From assembly GCF_932526225.1 (NCBI RefSeq), contig NC_064035.1, positions 18,217,969-18,281,968 on the forward strand: a stretch of DNA of 64,000 nucleotides. The letters run 5' to 3'. Positions 58,352 through 64,000 of this stretch are shown one piece after another. The notes beneath the pieces were generated by a model. That model saw only the letters and a list, made by a program, of their open reading frames with translations. It had not been told where the DNA came from and did no database searches. The translations under genes were made by a program, and so were the position numbers. Source of the stretch: Nematostella vectensis (Eukaryota > Cnidaria > Anthozoa > Actiniaria > Edwardsiidae). Position 1 is the first letter of the stretch. Each line of letters starts with the position of its first letter.

Positions 58352-61274
58352 GCTATACTCGGGTTGTGCTCTTAGGGTCTGGGCTATACTCGGGTTGCGC
58401 ACTTAGTGACTGGGCTATACTCGGGTTGCGCACTTAGTGACCGGGCTATACTCGGGTTGCGCACTACCTGACTTGGCTTTACTCGGGTTGTGCACTCAGT
58501 GACTGGGCTATACTCGTGTTGCGCACTTAGTGACTGGGCTATACTCGGGTTGCGCACTAAGTGACTGGGCTATACTCGGGTTGCGCACTTAGTGACTGGG
58601 CTATACTCGGGTTGTGCACTTAGTGACTGGGCTATACTTGGGTTGTGCACTTAGTGACTGGGCTATACTCGGGTTGCGCACTTAGTGACTGGGCTATACT
58701 CGGGTTGCGCACTACCTGACTGGGCTATACTCGGGTTGCGCACTTAGTGACTGCTGGACTATACTCGGGTTGCGCACTTAGTGACTGGGCTATACTCGGG
58801 TTGCGCATTACCTGACTGGGCTATACTCGGGTTGCGCACTTAGTGACTGCTGGACTATACTCAGGTTGCGCACTTAGTGACTGGGCTATACTCGGGTTGC
58901 GCACTAAGTGATTGGGCTATACTCGGGTTGCGCACTTAGTGACTGGGCTATACTCGGGTTGCGCACTTAGTGACTGAGCTATACTTGGGTTGTGCACTTA
59001 GTGTCTCGGCTATACTCGGGTTGCGCTCTTAGTGACTGGGCTATACTCGGGTTGCACACTAAGTGACTGGGCTATACTCGGGTTGCGCTCTTAGTGACTG
59101 GGCTATACTCAGGTTGCGCACTAAGTGACTGGGCTATACTCGGGTTGCGCACTTAGTGACTGGGCTATACTCGGGTTGCGCACTTAGTGACTGGGCTATA
59201 CTTGGGTTGTGCACTTAGTGTCTCGGCTATACTCGGGTTGTGCACTTAGTGTCTCAACTATACTCGGGTTGGGCTCTTAGTGACTGGGCTATACTCGGGT
59301 TGTCCACTTAGTGACTGGGCTATACTCGGGCTGCACACTTAGTGACTGGGCTATACTCGGGTTGCGCACTTAGTGACTGGGCTATACTCGGGTTGCGCAC
59401 TAAGTGACTGTGCTATACTCGGGTTGCTCACTTAGTGACTGGGCTATACTCGGGTTGAGTACTTAGTGAATGGGCTATACTCGAGTTGCGCACTTATTGA
59501 CTGGGTTATACGCGAGTTGTGCACTTAGTGACTGGGCTATACTTGGGTTGTCCACTTAGTGACTTGGTTATACTCGGGTTGCACACTAAGTAACTGGGCT
59601 ATACTCGGGTTGCCCACTTAGTGACTGGGCTATACTTGGGTTGCGGTCTTAGTGTCTGGGCTATACTCGGGTTGCCCACTTAGTGACTGGGCTATACTCG
59701 GGTTGCGCACTTAGTGACTAGGCTACAATCGAGTTGTGCACTTAGTGAATGGGCTATACTCGCGTTGCGCTCTTAGTGTCGGGGCTATACTCGGGTTGTG
59801 CTCTTAGTGTCTGGGCTATACTTGGGTTGCACACTTAGTAACTGGGCTATACTCGGGTTGCCTACTTAGTGACTGGGCTATACCCGGGTTGCGTACTAAG
59901 TGACTGGGCTATACTCGGGTTGTGCACTTAGTGACCGGGCTATACTCGGGTTGCGCACTTAGTGACTGGGCTATACTCGGGTTGCGCACTTAGTGACCGG
60001 GCTATACTCGGGTTGCCCACTTAGTGACTGGGCTATACTCGGGTTGCCCACTTAGTGTCTCGGCTATACTCGGGTTGTGCACTTAGTGACTGGGCTATAC
60101 TCGGGTTGTGCACTTAGTGACTGGTCTATACTCGGGTTGTGCACTTAGTGACTGGGCTATACTCGGGTTGTGCACTTAGTGACTGTGCTATACTCGGGTT
60201 GAGAACTTAGTGACCGAGCTATACTTGGGTTGCGCACTTAGTGACTGGGCTATACTTGGGTTGCGCTCTTAGTGACTGAGCTATACTTGGGTTGCGCACT
60301 TAGCGACTGGTGTATACTCAGGTTGCACACTAAGTGACCGGGTTATACTCAGGTTGCCCACTTAGTGACTGGGCTATACTCGGGTTGCGCACTTAGTGAC
60401 TGGGCTATACTCGGGTTGTGCACTTAGTGACTGGGCTATACTCGGGTTGCGCACTTAGTGACTGAGCTATACTCGGGTTGCGCACTTAGTGTCTCGGCTA
60501 TACTCGGGTTGCGCTCTTAGTGACTGGGCTATACTCGGGTTGTCCACTTAGTGACTGGTTTATACTTGGGTTGTGCACTTAGTGACTGGGCTATACTCGG
60601 GTTGAGCACTTAGTGACTGGGCTATACTTGGGTTGCGCACTAAGTGACTTGGCTATACTCGGGTTGTCCACTTAGTGACTGGTTTATACTTGGGTTGTGC
60701 ACTAAGTGACTGGGCTATACTCGGGTTGCGCACTTAGTGACTGAGTTATACTTGGGTTGCGCTCTCAGTGTCACGGTTATACTCGGATTGCGCACTAAGT
60801 ATCTTGGCTATACTCGGGTTGTGCACTTAGTTACTGGGCTATACTCGGGTTGAGCACTTAGTGACTGAGCTATACTTGGGTTGCGCACTTAGTGACTGGT
60901 CTATACTCGGGTTGCGCACTTAGTGACTAGCCTATACTCGGGTTGCACACTAAGTGACTGGGCTATACTCGGGTTGCGCACTTAGTTACTGGGCTATACT
61001 CGTGTTGCACACTTAGTGACTGGGCTATACTCGGGTTGCGCACTTACTGACTGGGATATACTCGAATTGCGCACTTAATGGCTGGGCTATACTCGTGTTG
61101 CGCGCTTAGTGACTGAGATATACTCGAATTGCGCCCTTATTGACTGCGATATTCTCGAATTGCCCACTTAGTGACAGGGCTCTACTCGGGTTGCCAACTT
61201 AGTGGCTGGGCTATACTCGGGTTGCGCTATTAGTGGCTGCGATATACTCGACGGGGGTCGCGCACTTAGTGACT

Positions 61275-61476
61275 AAGTGGAGGATATGGCATGGTTGCTT
61301 ACTCAGCATCTTAGATAATATGAGCCAATTGGATTCTTTGCAGACTGTGTATATTTGTTTTCGGAAGATAGCTGCTTTTTCATTATTAAACTTGCTGGAA
61401 GTCAACAAGAGCTTTTTAAGTTGTTTTACTACACTGTTATTGAATTTTACATACGCTAGTAGTATCAGGATTTCGG
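61275..61476. repeat. Satellite-embedded ~202-bp segment, copy 4
   Basis: Same segment 3,125 bp after copy 3, again in identical orientation and flanking context. Confidence 0.9.
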
Positions 61477-64000
61477 GCTATACTCGGGTTGTGCTCTTAG
61501 GGTCTGGGCTATACTCGGGTTGCGCACTTAGTGACTGGGCTATACTCGGGTTGCGCACTTAGTGACTGGGCTATACTCGGGTTGCGCACTACCTGACTGG
61601 GCTTTACTCGGGTTTTGCACTTACTGACTGGGCTATACTCGTGTTGCGCACTTAGTGACTGGGCTATACTCGGGTTGCGCACTAAGTGACTGGGCTATAC
61701 TTGGGTTGCGCTCTTAGTGTCTGGGTTATACTCGGGTTGCGCTCTAAGTAACTGGGCTATACTCGGGTTGCCCACTAAGTGACTGGGCTATACTTGGGTT
61801 GCGCACTTAGTGACTGGGCTATACTTGGGTTGCGCTCTTAGTGACTGAGCTATACTTGGGTTGCGAACTTAGTGACTGGTCTATACTCGGGTTGCGCACT
61901 TAGTGACTGGGCTATACTCGGGTTGCGCACTACCTGACTGGGCTATATTCGGGTTGTGCACTTAGTGACTGGGCTATACTCGGGTTGCGCACTACCTGAC
62001 TGGGCTATACTCGGGTTGCGCACTTAGTGACTGGGCTATACTCGGGTTGTGCACTAACTGACTGGGCTATATTCGGGTTGTGCACTTAGTGACTGGGCTA
62101 TACTCGGGTTGCGCACTACCTGACTGGGCTATACTAGGGTTGCGCACTTAGTGACTGCTGGACTATACTCGGGTTGCGCACTTAGTGACTGGGCTATACT
62201 CGGGTTGCGCATTACCTGACTGGGCTATACTCGGGTTGCGCACTTAGTGACTGCTGGACTATACTCAGGTTGCGCACTTAGTGACTGGGCTATACTCGGG
62301 TTGCGCACTAAGTGATTGGGCTATACTTGGGTTGCGCACTTAGTAACTGGGCTATACTCGGGTTGCGCACTTAGTGTCTGAGCTATACTTGGGTTGTGCA
62401 CTTAGTGTCTCGGCTATACTCGGGTTGCGCTCTTAGTGACTGGGCTATACTCGGGTTGCGCACTACCTGACTGGGCTATACTCGGGTTGCGCACTTAGTG
62501 ACTGCTGGACTATACTCGGGTTGCGCACTTAGTGACTGGGCTATACTCGGGTTGCGCATTACCTGACTGGGCTATACTCGGGTTGCGCACTTAGTGACTG
62601 CTGGACTATACTCAGGTTGCGCACTTAGTGACTGGGCTATACTCGGGTTGCGCACTAAGTGATTGGGCTATACTCGGGTTGCGCACTTAGTGACTGGGCT
62701 ATACTCGGGTTGCGCACTTAGTGACTGAGCTATACTTGGGTTGTGCACTTAGTGTCTCGGCTATACTCGGGTTGCGCTCTTAGTGACTGGGCTATACTCG
62801 GGTTGCACACTAAGTGACTGGGCTATACTCGGGTTGCGCTCTTAGTGACTGGGCTATACTCAGGTTGCGCACTAAGTGACTGGGCTATACTCGGGTTGCG
62901 CACTTAGTGACTGGGCTATACTCGGGTTGCGCACTTAGTGACTGGGCTATACTTGGGTTGTGCACTTAGTGTCTCGGCTATACTCGGGTTGTGCACTTAG
63001 TGTCTCAACTATACTCGGGTTGGGCTCTTAGTGACTGGGCTATACTCGGGTTGTCCACTTAGTGACTGGGCTATACTCGGGTTGCACACTTAGTGACTGG
63101 GCTATACTCGGGTTGCGCACTTAGTGACTGGGCTATACTCGGGTTGCGCACTAAGTGACTGTGCTATACTCGGGTTGCTCACTTAGTGACTGGGCTATAC
63201 TCGGGTTGAGTACTTAGTGAATGGGCTATACTCGAGTTGCGCACTTATTGACTGGGTTATACGCGAGTTGTGCACTTAGTGACTGGGCTATACTTGGGTT
63301 GTCCACTTAGTGACTTGGTTATACTCGGGTTGCACACTAAGTAACTGGGCTATACTCGGGTTGCCCACTTAGTGACTGGGCTATACTTGGGTTGCGGTCT
63401 TAGTGTCTGGGCTATACTCGGGTTGCCCACTTAGTGACTGGGCTATACTCGGGTTGCGCACTTAGTAACGAGGCTATAATCGAGTTGTGCACTTAGTGAA
63501 TGGGCTATACTCGCGTTGCGCTCTTAGTGTCGGGGCTATACTCGGGTTGTGCTCTTAGTGTCTGGGCTATACTTGGGTTTGCACACTTAGTAACTGGGCT
63601 ATACTCGGGTTGCCTACTTAGTGACTGGGCTATACCCGGGTTGCGTACTAAGTGACTGGGCTATACTCGGGTTGTGCACTTAGTGACCGGGCTATACTCG
63701 GGTTGCGCACTTAGTGACTGGGCTATACTCGGGTTGCGCACTTAGTGACCGGGCTATACTCGGGTTGCCCACTTAGTGACTGGGCTATACTCGGGTTGCC
63801 CACTTAGTGTCTCGGCTATACTCGGGTTGTGCACTTAGTGACTGGGCTATACTCGGGTTGTGCACTTAGTGACTGGGCTATACTCGGGTTGTGCACTTAG
63901 TGACTGGGCTATACTCGGGTTGTGCACTTAGTGATTGTGCTATACTCGGGTTGAGAACTTAGTGACCGAGCTATACTTGGGTAGCGCACTTAGTGACTGG

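Larger units (their letters stand above)
46740..64000. repeat. 31-bp satellite array with higher-order structure, runs off the window
   Basis: Monomer GGGCTATACTCGGGTTGCGC followed by ACTTAGTGACT, 31 bp (ACTTAGTGA at 57421 and 57452). Roughly 500 monomers. Recurrent subtypes: ACTTAGTGA, ACTAAGTGA, ACTACCTGA, ATTACCTGA, CTCTTAGTGTC, and a 34-bp form with TGACTGCTGGAC. The first units (46740-46900) are the most diverged, typical of an array edge. The same order of subtypes recurs over blocks of about 3.1-3.7 kb: the marker GGGTTATACGCGAG is at about 47004, 50563, 59503 and 63254. The array continues past 64,000. Confidence 0.97.

Noticed and set aside
48712-61562. Repeated 65- and 109-codon ORFs, identical in four places
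   Set aside because: Identity on both strands and in flanking satellite shows DNA-level homogenisation; the frames run into satellite monomers.
46740-64000. CRISPR array
   Set aside because: The 31-bp repeats are contiguous with no unique spacers, and the setting is eukaryotic.

Overview
This looks like animal nuclear DNA, most likely from a cnidarian, probably an anthozoan such as a sea anemone. That placement is inference. Genes are intron-rich with clean GT/AG boundaries. The recognisable proteins are metazoan (CDK4/6, YLPM1, ABCF2, THUMPD1, dynein roadblock), and a secreted TLDc-type gene and many small inverted-repeat elements fit a non-bilaterian genome. There are no prokaryotic features.

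Layout. 0.6-2.4 kb: partial minus-strand gene for a secreted TLDc-domain protein. 3.2-5.2 kb: a hairpin followed by a ~58-bp tandem array. 5.2-9.2 kb: gene-poor sequence with MITE-like elements. 9.2-10.25 kb: an intronless dynein light chain roadblock ORF whose last coding bases have been amplified into a 75-bp tandem array. 13.4-22.6 kb (minus): a 15-exon YLPM1-type gene (1,559 codons as reconstructed) with a Q/N-rich N-terminus, a 14-residue coding minisatellite, two tandem Nab2/ZC3H14-type CCCH fingers, a charged R/D/E/P-rich region and a C-terminal P-loop kinase-like domain. 23.0-29.5 kb (plus): ABCF2, 11 exons, sharing a ~460-bp head-to-head promoter with YLPM1. 30.5-32.3 kb (minus): an unrecognised two-exon gene. 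32.8-39.4 kb (plus): THUMPD1, 6 exons, whose last intron is almost entirely a 3.5-kb, 46-bp minisatellite. 40.8-44.6 kb (minus): CDK4/6, 6 exons, tail-to-tail with THUMPD1. 45.7-46.1 kb: a small ~63-bp array. From ~46.7 kb to the window end: at least 17 kb of a 31-bp satellite with higher-order structure, interrupted four times by the same ~202-bp non-satellite segment.

Exon phases were checked across every junction of YLPM1, ABCF2, the unknown gene, THUMPD1 and CDK4/6, and each joined frame closes exactly. The genes are ordinary housekeeping or regulatory loci (mRNA/nuclear RNA-associated, ribosome-associated ABC-F, tRNA acetylation adaptor, cell cycle) and are neighbours rather than a pathway. 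The unusual feature is the density of independent tandem arrays (units near 20, 31, 42, 46, 58, 63 and 75 bp). Several are free of stop codons in all frames of one strand and so give long spurious ORFs.
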